A DNA stretch of 64,000 bases from Cupriavidus sp. IDO (lineage in GTDB: Bacteria > Pseudomonadota > Gammaproteobacteria > Burkholderiales > Burkholderiaceae). The translations under genes and the position numbers were made by a program. The stretch's first letter is position 1. Each line of letters starts with the position of its first letter. This document shows, one piece after another, positions 55,627 to 64,000 of the stretch. The DNA is taken from contig NZ_JWMA01000165.1 of the NCBI RefSeq assembly GCF_000812465.1, positions 1 through 64,000 on the forward strand, written 5' to 3'. The notes beneath the pieces were generated by a model, which worked only from the letters and a program-made list of their open reading frames with translations, made no database searches and was not told the origin of the DNA.

Positions 55627-56862
55627 CTACCTCGCGTGCGTGGCGCTCGCAGGCCACTTGCGCATCATCCACGCGAACATCACGGCTCCCAGCAGCAGCG
55701 CCGCTGCCGCGCAGGCCAGCGAGCCGCCAAAGCCGCCGGTGCGCGCCACCAGCGCCGTGGCCAGCGGCGGGCCGACGATCTGGCCGAGCCCGTACGACGC
55801 CGTCATCAGGCCCATCAGGCGCGGCGCCTGCGGCCCCCACAGCTTGCGCGCCTCGCGCATCGCGAACGACACCAGCGCTGTGAACGGCAGCCCCGCCAGC
55901 AGGCTGCTCAACGCGAAGCCGGTCACGGTGGGCCACACCACGGCGATGGCAACCCCCAGCGCCTGCAGGCCATAGGACCACGTCAGCAGGCGGCGGTTGT
56001 CGTGTTCCATGCCGACGCGCGTGGCCAGGAATGCCCCGACCGCCACGCCGGCGCCGAAGACCGGCCAGAACAGGTCCGCCCACACCGAGCCGGGCATGGC
56101 CTGGCGCGCAATGACCGGCAGGAAGGTCGCGGTGATGATGTAGCCGAAGCCCGCCAGCCCGTATGCGAACGTCAGCGCCCAGGCCTCGCCGTCCAGGCGC
56201 GCGGCGGCCGGCGCGGGTGAGGCAGCCGTCACGGCCGGCGTGGCCGCTTGCGCGGCATCGGCCCCGGACGCGAAAACTCGCCACACCGCTGCGACCAGCA
56301 CCGCGCCCAGAGCGGTGAACGCCAGCCACGCCCAGTCCGCCTTCCACCCACCGCCGACCATGCCGAAGGCAGACAGCCCCGTGGCGACGATGCCGAGCCC
56401 CGGTCCGCAGAAGATCAGGCCGCCCAGTGCCGGCCTGTGCAGTTCGGCCAGCCGTTGCATGCACCAGCCGGAGGTGTAGACCAGCACCAGCGCGCTGGCC
56501 ACGCCTGCCGCGGTACGCCAGGCCGCCCAGGCCAGCATGCCGCCGGGCAAGGCCATGCCGAGGGTCAGCAGGACCGTGGCGGCCAGGCCGTAGCGAATCA
56601 TGCGCGCGGCGTCGGGCCGGATGAACAGGCAGATTGCCGCGCCGGCGAAATAGCCGATGTAGTTGAGCGTGGCCAGCCAGCCGCCCCCGTTGAGCGTGAC
56701 GCTGCCGTCATGCAGCATCATCGGCAACAGCGGGGTAAAGGCAAAACGCCCGATGCCCATCGCGACGGCCAGGGACACCAGCCCCGCCAGTGCGATGGCG
56801 ACCGCTCCGGCTTCCCGCCGCACCAGCGGCCGGGCGGTTACGCTGCTGCCGACCGTGGCCAT
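55627..56862 (-). CDS. YbfB/YjiJ-family MFS transporter
   Basis: A 411-aa permease with twelve helices and a central Ala/Pro-rich loop (residues about 200-222). GIGRFAFTPLLPMM near the N-terminus is characteristic of YbfB/YjiJ proteins. The substrate is unknown, probably an organic acid given the neighbours. It starts two bases downstream of the copy 2 tautomerase, so is translationally linked. Confidence 0.88.
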   Translation of the reverse strand: MATVGSSVTARPLVRREAGAVAIALAGLVSLAVAMGIGRFAFTPLLPMMLHDGSVTLNGGGWLATLNYIGYFAGAAICLFIRPDAARMIRYGLAATVLLTLGMALPGGMLAWAAWRTAAGVASALVLVYTSGWCMQRLAELHRPALGGLIFCGPGLGIVATGLSAFGMVGGGWKADWAWLAFTALGAVLVAAVWRVFASGADAAQAATPAVTAASPAPAAARLDGEAWALTFAYGLAGFGYIITATFLPVIARQAMPGSVWADLFWPVFGAGVAVGAFLATRVGMEHDNRRLLTWSYGLQALGVAIAVVWPTVTGFALSSLLAGLPFTALVSFAMREARKLWGPQAPRLMGLMTASYGLGQIVGPPLATALVARTGGFGGSLACAAAALLLGAVMFAWMMRKWPASATHAR

Positions 56863-56864
56863 GG

Positions 56865-57068
56865 CTACTTCCCCGCCTTGCGGCGCACGGTGACGGACTC
56901 GCCGCCGATGCCCCAGTTGTCGGTATCGACCTCGTCGATCACGACAACGGTCGTATTGGGGTTCTTGCCCAGCACATCCACCAGCAATTGGGTGGCGCCC
57001 TGGATCAGTTGCGCCTTCTGCTCGGCAGTGGCGCCTTCACGGGTGATCTTGATGTTGACGTATGGCAT
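56865..57068 (-). CDS. 4-oxalocrotonate tautomerase-family protein (copy 2)
   Basis: A 67-aa tautomerase with Pro1 (PYVNIKITREG) and the DNWGIGG active-site segment. The basic residue is at position 9 rather than the 4-OT Arg11, so specificity may differ from copy 1. AAGGAAA precedes the ATG. It is the first gene of the minus-strand run, facing the LysR gene. Confidence 0.88.
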   Translation of the reverse strand: MPYVNIKITREGATAEQKAQLIQGATQLLVDVLGKNPNTTVVVIDEVDTDNWGIGGESVTVRRKAGK

Positions 57069-57152
57069 GACGGTAGTTTCCTTCTCGCCTGAGTGGCATT
57101 TTTATCTGGATTTACCTATCCTACGCCCTGAGCATCATCTTAAAAAATGAAT

Positions 57153-57191
57153 TATCAAGATAGATATCATCTCGATACAAGATGATATCTA
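57153..57191. promoter_or_regulatory. Candidate LysR operator between tautomerase run and LysR gene
   Basis: Perfect 12-bp arms TAGATATCATCT (57161-57172) and AGATGATATCTA (57180-57191) with a 7-base spacer. The centre TCT-N7-AGA fits the T-N11-A LysR rule. A TTGATA hexamer (57153-57158, minus strand) adjoins it as a -35 for the tautomerase run. The region is AT-rich against the surrounding genes. Confidence 0.7.
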
Positions 57192-57219
57192 CACCCAGAC
57201 GCTATAGCAGGAGTCTCAT

Positions 57220-58107
57220 ATGGATCTCGCCGCCCTGGAAATCTTCCGCGCCGTCGTCGAAGCCGGCGGCATCACCCGTGCCGCCACGCGACTGCATCGC
57301 GTGCAATCCAACGTGACCACGCGCATTCGCCAGCTCGAGCAGTCGCTGGGCGTCGAGTTGTTCCTGCGCGACGGCAAGCGCCTGGTGCTGACGCCGGCTG
57401 GCCAAACCCTGCTCGACTACGCGTGCCGGATGCTGCAACTGGCCGAGGAAGCGCGCCATGCCGTGCTGCCGGCCCGACCGCATGGCCGGCTGCGCATTGC
57501 CTCGATGGAAAGCACGGCCGCCAGCCGGTTGCCGAACGTACTCGCCACCTATCACCAGGCCTGGCCGGACGTGCAACTGGAACTGGTGACCTGCCCGACC
57601 CGGCAGGCGCTGGATGCGCTCGCCCGCTTTGAGGTGGATTGCGCGTTTGTCGCCGAACCGGTGAACGAGCCCGCGCTGGTCTGCGTCCCGGCCTTCGAGG
57701 AAGAACTGGTGGTGATCGCGCGCGAACACCATCGCCCGATCCACAGCTCGGCCGACCTCGAAATTCCCACCCTGCTCGCCTTCGAGCCGGGCTGCAACTA
57801 CCGCGCGCGGCTCGAAGCCTGGTACTCGGCATCCGACGCCGCGCCGCGCCGCGTGCTGGAACTGGGCTCTTATCACGCGATCATCGCCTGCGCGGCGGCC
57901 GGCATCGGCGCCGCCATCGTGCCGCGCTCGGTCCTGGCGCTCTACCGCGACCTGCCGAAAATCAGCCAGCACAGCCTCGGCGAAGCCGGGCGCGTGCGCA
58001 CCATGCTGGCCTGGCACCCGGCCATGGCCGGCGCCGCGCTGGGTGCGCTGGTGGACGCACTTTCCGAGGAAAAAGCCGGGAAGGCCGCGCTTCCCGCTGC
58101 CGCCTGA
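57220..58107 (+). CDS. LysR-family regulator of the tautomerase/aldolase run
   Basis: A 295-aa regulator. The winged helix (LEIFRAVVEAGGITRAATRL and the HRVQSNVTTRIRQLE recognition helix) is standard, followed by a periplasmic-binding-like effector domain. GCAGGAG lies before the ATG. The divergent position and palindrome make it the likely controller of the minus-strand genes; the effector is unknown. Confidence 0.91.
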   Translation: MDLAALEIFRAVVEAGGITRAATRLHRVQSNVTTRIRQLEQSLGVELFLRDGKRLVLTPAGQTLLDYACRMLQLAEEARHAVLPARPHGRLRIASMESTAASRLPNVLATYHQAWPDVQLELVTCPTRQALDALARFEVDCAFVAEPVNEPALVCVPAFEEELVVIAREHHRPIHSSADLEIPTLLAFEPGCNYRARLEAWYSASDAAPRRVLELGSYHAIIACAAAGIGAAIVPRSVLALYRDLPKISQHSLGEAGRVRTMLAWHPAMAGAALGALVDALSEEKAGKAALPAAA

Positions 58108-58214
58108 GTCACGCGGGGCACGCGATGCCGGCGGCGGCCGGCGTGCAAGATGTGGCCGGTCGCCTACACTGAAAGTGGCGTCGCCACGGCACTCTTGCAT
58201 GCCACGCCCACGTG

Positions 58215-59624
58215 ATGAGATCTGCCACTGCGCATTCAAGGCCGCTCCTGGGGCTGCTGCTCGCGGGGCTGGCGCTGGCATTGTGCTTTGCCGCGCGCGC
58301 CGCGCCGCCTGCCCCATCCCGCGCTGCAGCTGCCGCGCCCGTCTATGTGGTCCCGCTCAAGGGCGCGATCGGTCCGGCCAGCGCGGGCTTCGTCATGCGT
58401 AGCATGGAGCGGGCGCGCAAGGAAGGCGCGCAGCTGATCGTGCTTGAAATGGACACGCCGGGCGGCCTCGACCTGTCGATGCGCGAGATCATCCAGGCCA
58501 TCCTGGCCTCGCCGGTCCCGGTGGCGAGCTATGTCTACCCCGGTGGCGCCCGCGCCGCCAGCGCAGGCACCTACATCCTGTACGCCAGCCACATCGCAGC
58601 CATGGCGCCGGGCACCAACCTGGGCGCCGCCAGCCCCGTGCAGATCGGTATCGGCGGCCCGCAAGGACCGCAGGGGGTGCCGCAGAAGCCGGAGGCGAAC
58701 CCCGCGTCGGCGCCGGCCAGCGCACCGGCCAGCCCGCAGGACACCATGGAGCGGAAACAGATGCACGATGCCTCGGCCTATATCCGCGGCCTTGCCCAAT
58801 TGCGCGGACGCAATGCCGAGTGGGCCGAGCGCGCCGTGCGCGAAGCGGTGAGCCTGTCAGCCGACGAGGCAGCCGCCCAGCACGTGGCCGATTTGGTGGC
58901 TTCCGACCTGCCGGCACTGCTGCGCGAGGTCGACGGGCGGCGCATCACCGTGGCGGGCTCCGCCAACGCCACGCGCGTGCTGCACACCGCCGACGCGCCG
59001 GTCATCACGCTGGAGCCCGACTGGCGCAGCCACTTCCTGGCAGTCATCACGGATCCCAGCGTGGCGCTGATCCTGATGATGATCGGCATCTATGGCCTGA
59101 TCTTCGAGTTCTCCACGCCCGGCATGGTGGTGCCGGGCATCGCCGGCGCGATCTGCCTGCTGCTGGCCCTGTTCGCGCTGCATATGCTGCCGGTCAACTA
59201 CGCAGGGCTGGCGCTGATCGCGCTGGGCATCGGCTGCATGGTGGCGGAGCTGTTCCTGCCCACCTTCGGCACGCTGGGCGTCGGCGGCATCATCGCCTTC
59301 GCGTTCGGTGCGGTGATGCTGATCGATACGGATGTTCCCGGCTTCGGCATCCCGCTCAGCCTGATCGCGAGCCTGGCGGCAATCAGTGGCTTGTTCCTGT
59401 TCCTGCTCTCGACACTGCTCTTGCGCTCGCGCCGCCGCCCCGTAGTCAGCGGCGAGGCCATGATCGGCGTCCAGGGCGTGGTGCTGGACGACCTGCAGGA
59501 CGAAGGCTGGGCAGAAGTGCGCGGCGAGCGCTGGCGCATCCACAGCAGGCAGCCGCTGGTGCGCGGCCAGTGCGTGCGCGTGACCGCGCGGCACGGGCTT
59601 GTGCTGGACGTGGTACCGAACTGA
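58215..59624 (+). CDS. NfeD-type membrane serine protease (stomatin operon partner)
   Basis: A 469-aa protein with a signal peptide, a ClpP-like protease domain, about four membrane helices and a C-terminal OB-fold NfeD domain. The predicted catalytic Ser116 is in ARAASAGTY and the Lys is probably K181 (MERKQM). Between them lies a Gly/Pro/Gln/Ala-rich insert (about 146-178) with collagen-like GPQGPQG. The long form pairs with a stomatin, encoded next. Confidence 0.92.
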   Translation: MRSATAHSRPLLGLLLAGLALALCFAARAAPPAPSRAAAAAPVYVVPLKGAIGPASAGFVMRSMERARKEGAQLIVLEMDTPGGLDLSMREIIQAILASPVPVASYVYPGGARAASAGTYILYASHIAAMAPGTNLGAASPVQIGIGGPQGPQGVPQKPEANPASAPASAPASPQDTMERKQMHDASAYIRGLAQLRGRNAEWAERAVREAVSLSADEAAAQHVADLVASDLPALLREVDGRRITVAGSANATRVLHTADAPVITLEPDWRSHFLAVITDPSVALILMMIGIYGLIFEFSTPGMVVPGIAGAICLLLALFALHMLPVNYAGLALIALGIGCMVAELFLPTFGTLGVGGIIAFAFGAVMLIDTDVPGFGIPLSLIASLAAISGLFLFLLSTLLLRSRRRPVVSGEAMIGVQGVVLDDLQDEGWAEVRGERWRIHSRQPLVRGQCVRVTARHGLVLDVVPN

Positions 59625-59657
59625 AGCATTCATCCAACCAACCCTGGGAGCCTGATC

Positions 59658-60428
59658 ATGGCCTTTGGATTCAGTGCCGGCGGTTTCGTATTCCTGCTCG
59701 CCCTGCTCATCATCACCGCCTTTCGCGTGCTACGCGAATACGAACGCGGCGTGGTGTTCATGCTGGGCCGCTTCTGGAAGGTCAAGGGGCCGGGGCTCGT
59801 CATCCTGATTCCGGCCGTGCAGCAGATGGTGCGGGTCGACCTGCGCACGGTGGTGATGGACGTACCGCCACAGGACGTGATCTCGCGCGACAACGTTTCG
59901 GTGAAGGTGAATGCGGTGGTGTACTTCCGCGTGGTGGACCCGGAGCGCGCCATCATCCAGGTCGCGAACTTCCTCGAAGCGACCAGCCAGCTTGCGCAGA
60001 CCACCCTGCGTTCGGTACTGGGCAAGCACGAACTGGATGAAATGCTGGCCGAGCGCGAGAAGCTCAACCTCGATATCCAGCAGGCGCTGGACGCACAGAC
60101 CGACGGCTGGGGCATCAAGGTATCGAACGTCGAGATCAAGCACGTCGACCTGAACGAAACCATGATCCGCGCCATCGCGCGGCAGGCCGAGGCCGAGCGC
60201 GAGCGGCGCGCCAAGGTGATCCATGCCGAGGGCGAACTGCAGGCTTCAGTGAAGCTGCTGGAAGCCGCCCAGATGCTGGCGCGCGAACCGCAGGCGATGC
60301 AGCTGCGCTACCTGCAGACGCTGACCCAGATCGCGGGGGACAAGAGTTCGACCATCGTCTTTCCGCTGCCGATCGACATCCTCAACCGGCTGGCCGGCAA
60401 ACCGACCAGCGGCGACGAGCGCCCATAG
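59658..60428 (+). CDS. Slipin/SPFH-domain protein (stomatin-like)
   Basis: A 256-aa membrane-anchored protein: one N-terminal helix, then the SPFH domain ([35 protein letters not shown]) and a coiled coil ([19 protein letters not shown]). Stomatin-like proteins form membrane scaffolds and are substrates or partners of NfeD proteases, which matches the gene 33 bases upstream. Confidence 0.93.
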   Translation: MAFGFSAGGFVFLLALLIITAFRVLREYERGVVFMLGRFWKVKGPGLVILIPAVQQMVRVDLRTVVMDVPPQDVISRDNVSVKVNAVVYFRVVDPERAIIQVANFLEATSQLAQTTLRSVLGKHELDEMLAEREKLNLDIQQALDAQTDGWGIKVSNVEIKHVDLNETMIRAIARQAEAERERRAKVIHAEGELQASVKLLEAAQMLAREPQAMQLRYLQTLTQIAGDKSSTIVFPLPIDILNRLAGKPTSGDERP

Positions 60429-60430
60429 AA

Positions 60431-60450
60431 AATGGCGCCGAAGCGCCATT
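60431..60450. terminator. Hairpin between convergent slipin and alaS
   Basis: AATGGCGC/GCGCCATT form an 8-bp stem with loop cgaa and no T run. It is a weak shared end. Confidence 0.35.
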
Positions 60451-60489
60451 GGGAAGGGCTGTGCGTGAGGGGTGGCTCCCCTCAGCAAA

Positions 60490-63114
60490 TCATACCTTGC
60501 TCGCCACCCACTCGCTGACACCCGCCAGCGCCTGCGGCAGCTTGGCCGGCTCGGTACCGCCAGCCTGTGCCATGTCCGGACGGCCGCCGCCCTTGCCACC
60601 GACCTGCTGGGCGACAAAGTTGACCAGTTCGCCGGCCTTGACCTTGCCCGTCGCATCCGCGGTAACACCCGCGATCAGGCTGACCTTGCCGTCGGACACC
60701 GCACCCAGCACGATGGCCGCGCTCTGCAGCTTGTCCTTGAGCTTGTCCATGGTCTCGCGGAGCGTCTTCGCGTCGGCGCCGTCGAGCTGGGCAGCCAGCA
60801 CCTTCAGGCCCTTGATGTCGACGGCCTGCGCGGCCAGTTCGTCGCCCTGCGAGGCGGCCAGCTTGCTCTTCAGGCGCTCCAGTTCCTTCTCCAGCGCGCG
60901 CACCTGGTCCTGCACCTGACCGATGCGCGGGACCAGTTCGGACGGCTGGGCCTTCAGCGCGGCGGCGGCTTCATTCAGCTTCGCATCCAGGTTCTGCAGG
61001 TAGTGCAGCGCGTTGTCGCCGGTGATGGCTTCCACGCGGCGGATGCCGGCAGCGACGCCGCCTTCGACCACGATCTTGAACAGGCCAATATCGCCGGTGC
61101 GGTGCACGTGGGTGCCGCCGCACAGTTCCTTCGAGGTGCCGATCGACAGCACGCGCACGTCGTCCGCGTACTTCTCGCCGAACAGTGCCATCGCGCCGCT
61201 CTTGACCGCATCATCGAACGGCATGATCTCGGCGTGCGTATCATCGTTGCGCAGGATCTCGGCGTTGACGATCTCTTCCACGCGGCGGATCTGCTCGTCG
61301 GTCAGCGGGGCGTTGTGCGAGAAGTCGAAGCGGGTCTTGTCCGCATCCACCAGCGAGCCCTTCTGCTGCACGTGGCTGCCCAGCACTTCGCGCAGGGCCT
61401 TGTGCATCAGGTGGGTGGCCGAGTGGTTGCGCACGGTGCGCGCGCGGCGCTGCGCGTCGACCTGGGCCGACACGGTGTCGCCCACCTTCAGCGCGCCGCC
61501 TTCCAGCGTGCCCTGGTGGCCGAACACGTCGGCCTGGACCTTGGTGGTGTCAGCCACGGCGAAGACGGCGTTGCCTGCCGTCAGCACGCCCTGGTCGCCG
61601 GCCTGGCCGCCGGACTCGGCGTAGAACGGGGTGTTGTCGAGCACGACCACGCCGGTCTGGCCCGGCTGCATGGCATCGACCGAGGCGCCGTCGACATACA
61701 GCGCCGTAATCTTCGCCTGCGGCAGTTCCAGCTTCTCATAGCCGTGGAACACGGTCTTGTCACCGGTGTACTCCAGGCCGGCGGCCATCTTGAACTTGCC
61801 GGCGGCGCGCGCCTGCGCGCGCTGGCGCGTCATGGCGGCGTCGAAGGCGGCCTCGTCCACGGCGATTTCCTGCTCGCGGCAGACGTCCTGCGTCAGGTCG
61901 AGCGGGAAGCCGAAGGTGTCATGCAGCTTGAATGCCAGTTCGCCGTCGAGCGTCTTGCCGCCCTTGAGCTTGAGCTCGGCCAGCGCGGCGTCCAGGATCG
62001 ACATGCCGTTTTCGATGGTCTCGAAGAAGCGCTCTTCCTCGGCCTTCAGCACTTCGATCACGCGCGACTGCGCTTCGGCCAGCTCCGGATAGGCCTGGCC
62101 CATCTGCGCGACCAGGTCCGGCACCAGCTTGTGGAAGAACGGCGTCTTCTGGCCCAGCTTGTAGCCGTGGCGGATGGCGCGGCGGATGATCCGGCGCAGC
62201 ACGTAGCCGCGGCCTTCGTTGCCGGGGATCACGCCGTCGACGATCAGGAACGAGCAAGCGCGGATATGGTCGGCGATGACCTTCAGCGAGTTCTGGTTCA
62301 GGTTGTCGATATGCGTTTCGCGCGCGGCGGCCTTGATCAGCGCCTGGAACAGGTCGATCTCGTAGTTGCTGTGCACGTGCTGCAGCACCGCGGCAATGCG
62401 TTCCAGGCCCATGCCGGTGTCCACGCACGGCTTGGGCAGCGGCGTCATATTGCCCTGCTCGTCGCGGTTGAACTGCATGAACACCAGGTTCCAGATCTCG
62501 ATGTAGCGGTCGCCGTCTTCCTCGGGCGATCCCGGGGGGCCGCCCCACACGTCCGGGCCGTGGTCGTAGAAGATTTCTGAGCACGGGCCGCAGGGGCCGG
62601 TGTCGGCCATCTGCCAGAAGTTGTCCGAAGCGTAGCGCGCGCCCTTGTTGTCGCCGATGCGCACGATCCGCTCGGCCGGCACGCCGACTTCCTTTGCCCA
62701 GATGTCGTAGGCCTCGTCGTCCTCGGCATACACCGTCACCCACAGCTTCTCGGCGGGCAGCTGGTAGACCTTGGTCAGCAGCTCCCACGCGTACTGGATG
62801 GCTTCGCGCTTGAAGTAGTCGCCGAACGAGAAGTTGCCCAGCATTTCGAAGAACGTATGGTGGCGGGCCGTGTAGCCCACGTTCTCCAGGTCGTTATGCT
62901 TGCCGCCGGCGCGTACCGAGCGCTGCGATGAGGTGGCGCGGGTGTAGGGCCGCTTGTCGGTGCCCAGGAACACGTCCTTGAACTGCACCATGCCGGAATT
63001 GGTAAACAGCAGCGTCGGGTCGTTCGCCGGCACCAGGCTGGACGAGCGGACCACGGTATGGCCCTTCGATTCGAAGAACTGCAGGAACTTGCTGCGAATG
63101 TCGGAGACTTTCAT
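60490..63114 (-). CDS. alaS: Alanyl-tRNA synthetase
   Basis: An 874-aa class II synthetase, the usual length. The start [19 protein letters not shown] and motif [16 protein letters not shown] are typical. The editing-domain zinc ligands are [11 protein letters not shown] and [10 protein letters not shown]. The C-terminal DHHA1-type C-Ala domain is complete. TATAAT on the minus strand at 63181-63186 is a likely -10, 67 bases before the ATG. Confidence 0.97.
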   Translation of the reverse strand: MKVSDIRSKFLQFFESKGHTVVRSSSLVPANDPTLLFTNSGMVQFKDVFLGTDKRPYTRATSSQRSVRAGGKHNDLENVGYTARHHTFFEMLGNFSFGDYFKREAIQYAWELLTKVYQLPAEKLWVTVYAEDDEAYDIWAKEVGVPAERIVRIGDNKGARYASDNFWQMADTGPCGPCSEIFYDHGPDVWGGPPGSPEEDGDRYIEIWNLVFMQFNRDEQGNMTPLPKPCVDTGMGLERIAAVLQHVHSNYEIDLFQALIKAAARETHIDNLNQNSLKVIADHIRACSFLIVDGVIPGNEGRGYVLRRIIRRAIRHGYKLGQKTPFFHKLVPDLVAQMGQAYPELAEAQSRVIEVLKAEEERFFETIENGMSILDAALAELKLKGGKTLDGELAFKLHDTFGFPLDLTQDVCREQEIAVDEAAFDAAMTRQRAQARAAGKFKMAAGLEYTGDKTVFHGYEKLELPQAKITALYVDGASVDAMQPGQTGVVVLDNTPFYAESGGQAGDQGVLTAGNAVFAVADTTKVQADVFGHQGTLEGGALKVGDTVSAQVDAQRRARTVRNHSATHLMHKALREVLGSHVQQKGSLVDADKTRFDFSHNAPLTDEQIRRVEEIVNAEILRNDDTHAEIMPFDDAVKSGAMALFGEKYADDVRVLSIGTSKELCGGTHVHRTGDIGLFKIVVEGGVAAGIRRVEAITGDNALHYLQNLDAKLNEAAAALKAQPSELVPRIGQVQDQVRALEKELERLKSKLAASQGDELAAQAVDIKGLKVLAAQLDGADAKTLRETMDKLKDKLQSAAIVLGAVSDGKVSLIAGVTADATGKVKAGELVNFVAQQVGGKGGGRPDMAQAGGTEPAKLPQALAGVSEWVASKV

Positions 63115-63387
63115 GTTTTGGCAGGCGCATCCCGCGGCGTGGCAGGGCGCAATCAATCGGATTGGATTTGCAAACCGTTGATTATACGGGCAAGCCAGCC
63201 CCCCGGGCACTCCCGCGGGGGCCATGGCGCGGCGGCCGGCTATCGCCCACTTCTCGCGCCGGGCGGCGGTCCCGGAGCGGCCCGCCGGCATGCCGGTGGT
63301 AGAGTGCTTGCAGTCCGCTGCGGCCCTGCCGCCGGCGGCGGAACCCCCTCCATTTATCCCACTTCAAGCCAGGATCGCCTCACTGCC

Positions 63388-64000
63388 ATGGGAGCCTTAA
63401 GTCACCTCCGCGTCCTCGACCTGACCCGCGTCCTTGCCGGGCCATGGTGCGCCCAGAACCTTGCCGATTTCGGTGCCGATGTGATCAAGATCGAGCGCCC
63501 GGGCGCCGGTGACGACACCCGGACGTGGGGCCCGCCCTGGCTCAGGGACGCCGACGGCCGCGACACTGCCGAGGCTGCCTACTACCTGGCCGCCAACCGC
63601 AACAAGCGCTCGGTCACCTGCGACATCAGCACGCCGGAAGGCCAGCAGGTCGTGCGCGAGCTGGCGGCGCAGAGCGACGTGGTGCTCGAGAACTACAAGG
63701 TCGGCCAGCTCAAGAAGTACGGGCTCGACTACGAATCGCTGAAGCAGGTCAAGCCGGACCTGATCTACTGCTCGGTGACCGGCTTCGGCCAGAACGGCCC
63801 TTATGCCGCGCGCCCGGGCTATGACTTCATCATCCAGGGCATGGGCGGCTTCATGAGCCTGACCGGCGAACGCGACGACCTGCCCGGCGGCGGCCCGCAA
63901 AAGGCCGGCGTGGCGATTTCCGACCTGATGACCGGCCAGTACGCCACCATCGCCGTGCTGGCGGCGCTGGCGCACCGCGACCGCACAGGCGTTGGCCAGT
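63388..64000 (+). CDS. CaiB/BaiF-family (class III) CoA-transferase, 3' end beyond window
   Basis: The first 204 residues of a roughly 400-aa enzyme; the window ends inside it. The N-terminus LRVLDLTRVLAGPWCAQNLADFGA is typical. The catalytic Asp is in RPGYDFIIQGMGG. It moves CoA between organic acids; the substrate is unknown (glutarate or similar acids in some Cupriavidus relatives). It is divergent from alaS. Confidence 0.93.
   Translation, partial: MGALSHLRVLDLTRVLAGPWCAQNLADFGADVIKIERPGAGDDTRTWGPPWLRDADGRDTAEAAYYLAANRNKRSVTCDISTPEGQQVVRELAAQSDVVLENYKVGQLKKYGLDYESLKQVKPDLIYCSVTGFGQNGPYAARPGYDFIIQGMGGFMSLTGERDDLPGGGPQKAGVAISDLMTGQYATIAVLAALAHRDRTGVGQ

Overview
This 64-kb window is ordinary chromosomal backbone from a GC-rich betaproteobacterium of the Burkholderiaceae. 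The protein sequences and gene order point to Cupriavidus or a close Ralstonia relative. That assignment rests on gene order (thyA-folA, orn-M48-rsgA, dxs-ispA-xseB, rpsU/yqeY/dnaG/rpoD, thrB next to a BPSS1780-type membrane protein) and on recognised sequence flavour, not on a search. I see no prophage, insertion sequence, CRISPR array or rRNA. One tRNA is present, tRNA-Ile(CAU), directly behind rpoD.

Layout. 1-2.6 kb: ergothioneine/selenoneine-type genes egtD and egtB on the minus strand. 2.8-3.8 kb: a yybP-ykoY (manganese) riboswitch leading terC. 3.9-5.2 kb: thyA-folA. 5.2-5.6 kb: a palindrome-rich intergenic stretch. 5.6-9.2 kb: pmbA, yjgA/darP, mog and an AEC permease. 9.2-12.6 kb: orn, an M48 protease, rsgA and a small zinc-ribbon protein. 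12.7-18.0 kb: a CobD/CbiB-like membrane protein, pirin with a divergent LysR regulator, gluQ and rhlE. 18.0-20.2 kb: a sparse region with a DUF1428 gene, two unlisted small membrane proteins and a candidate structured RNA.

20.2-28.4 kb holds the macromolecular synthesis cluster: tRNA-Ile, rpoD, dnaG, yqeY, rpsU, a HI0933-type flavoprotein and divergent tsaD. 28.5-32.7 kb: folE2 and the isoprenoid operon xseB-ispA-dxs, with a Rieske oxygenase reading away from it. 34.3-39.5 kb: EamA permease, mercaptopyruvate sulfurtransferase, ZIP transporter, Tat-exported dienelactone hydrolase and NDH-2. 39.7-46.0 kb: polA and a LOG-family gene that start on top of each other, a DUF2782 protein, thrB and a membrane protein. 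46.0-52.5 kb: uvrD, valS and galU.

52.5-58.1 kb is the most accessory-looking part. Seven genes run collinearly on the minus strand: a 4-OT tautomerase, MFS permease, class II aldolase, second 4-OT tautomerase, threonine aldolase, Nudix hydrolase and TusA. They face a divergent LysR gene across a 12-bp perfect palindrome and could include an undescribed small catabolic pathway. 58.2-60.4 kb: an NfeD/slipin membrane pair. 60.5-64 kb: alaS and the beginning of a CaiB/BaiF CoA-transferase cut by the window edge.

Best leads: the EgtB-like protein, in which an expected iron-ligand His is Gln and an extra His appears elsewhere; the LysR-tautomerase-aldolase cluster; the Mn riboswitch with a clear alternative hairpin; the polA/LOG start-codon overlap; and the rpoD-tRNA linkage.
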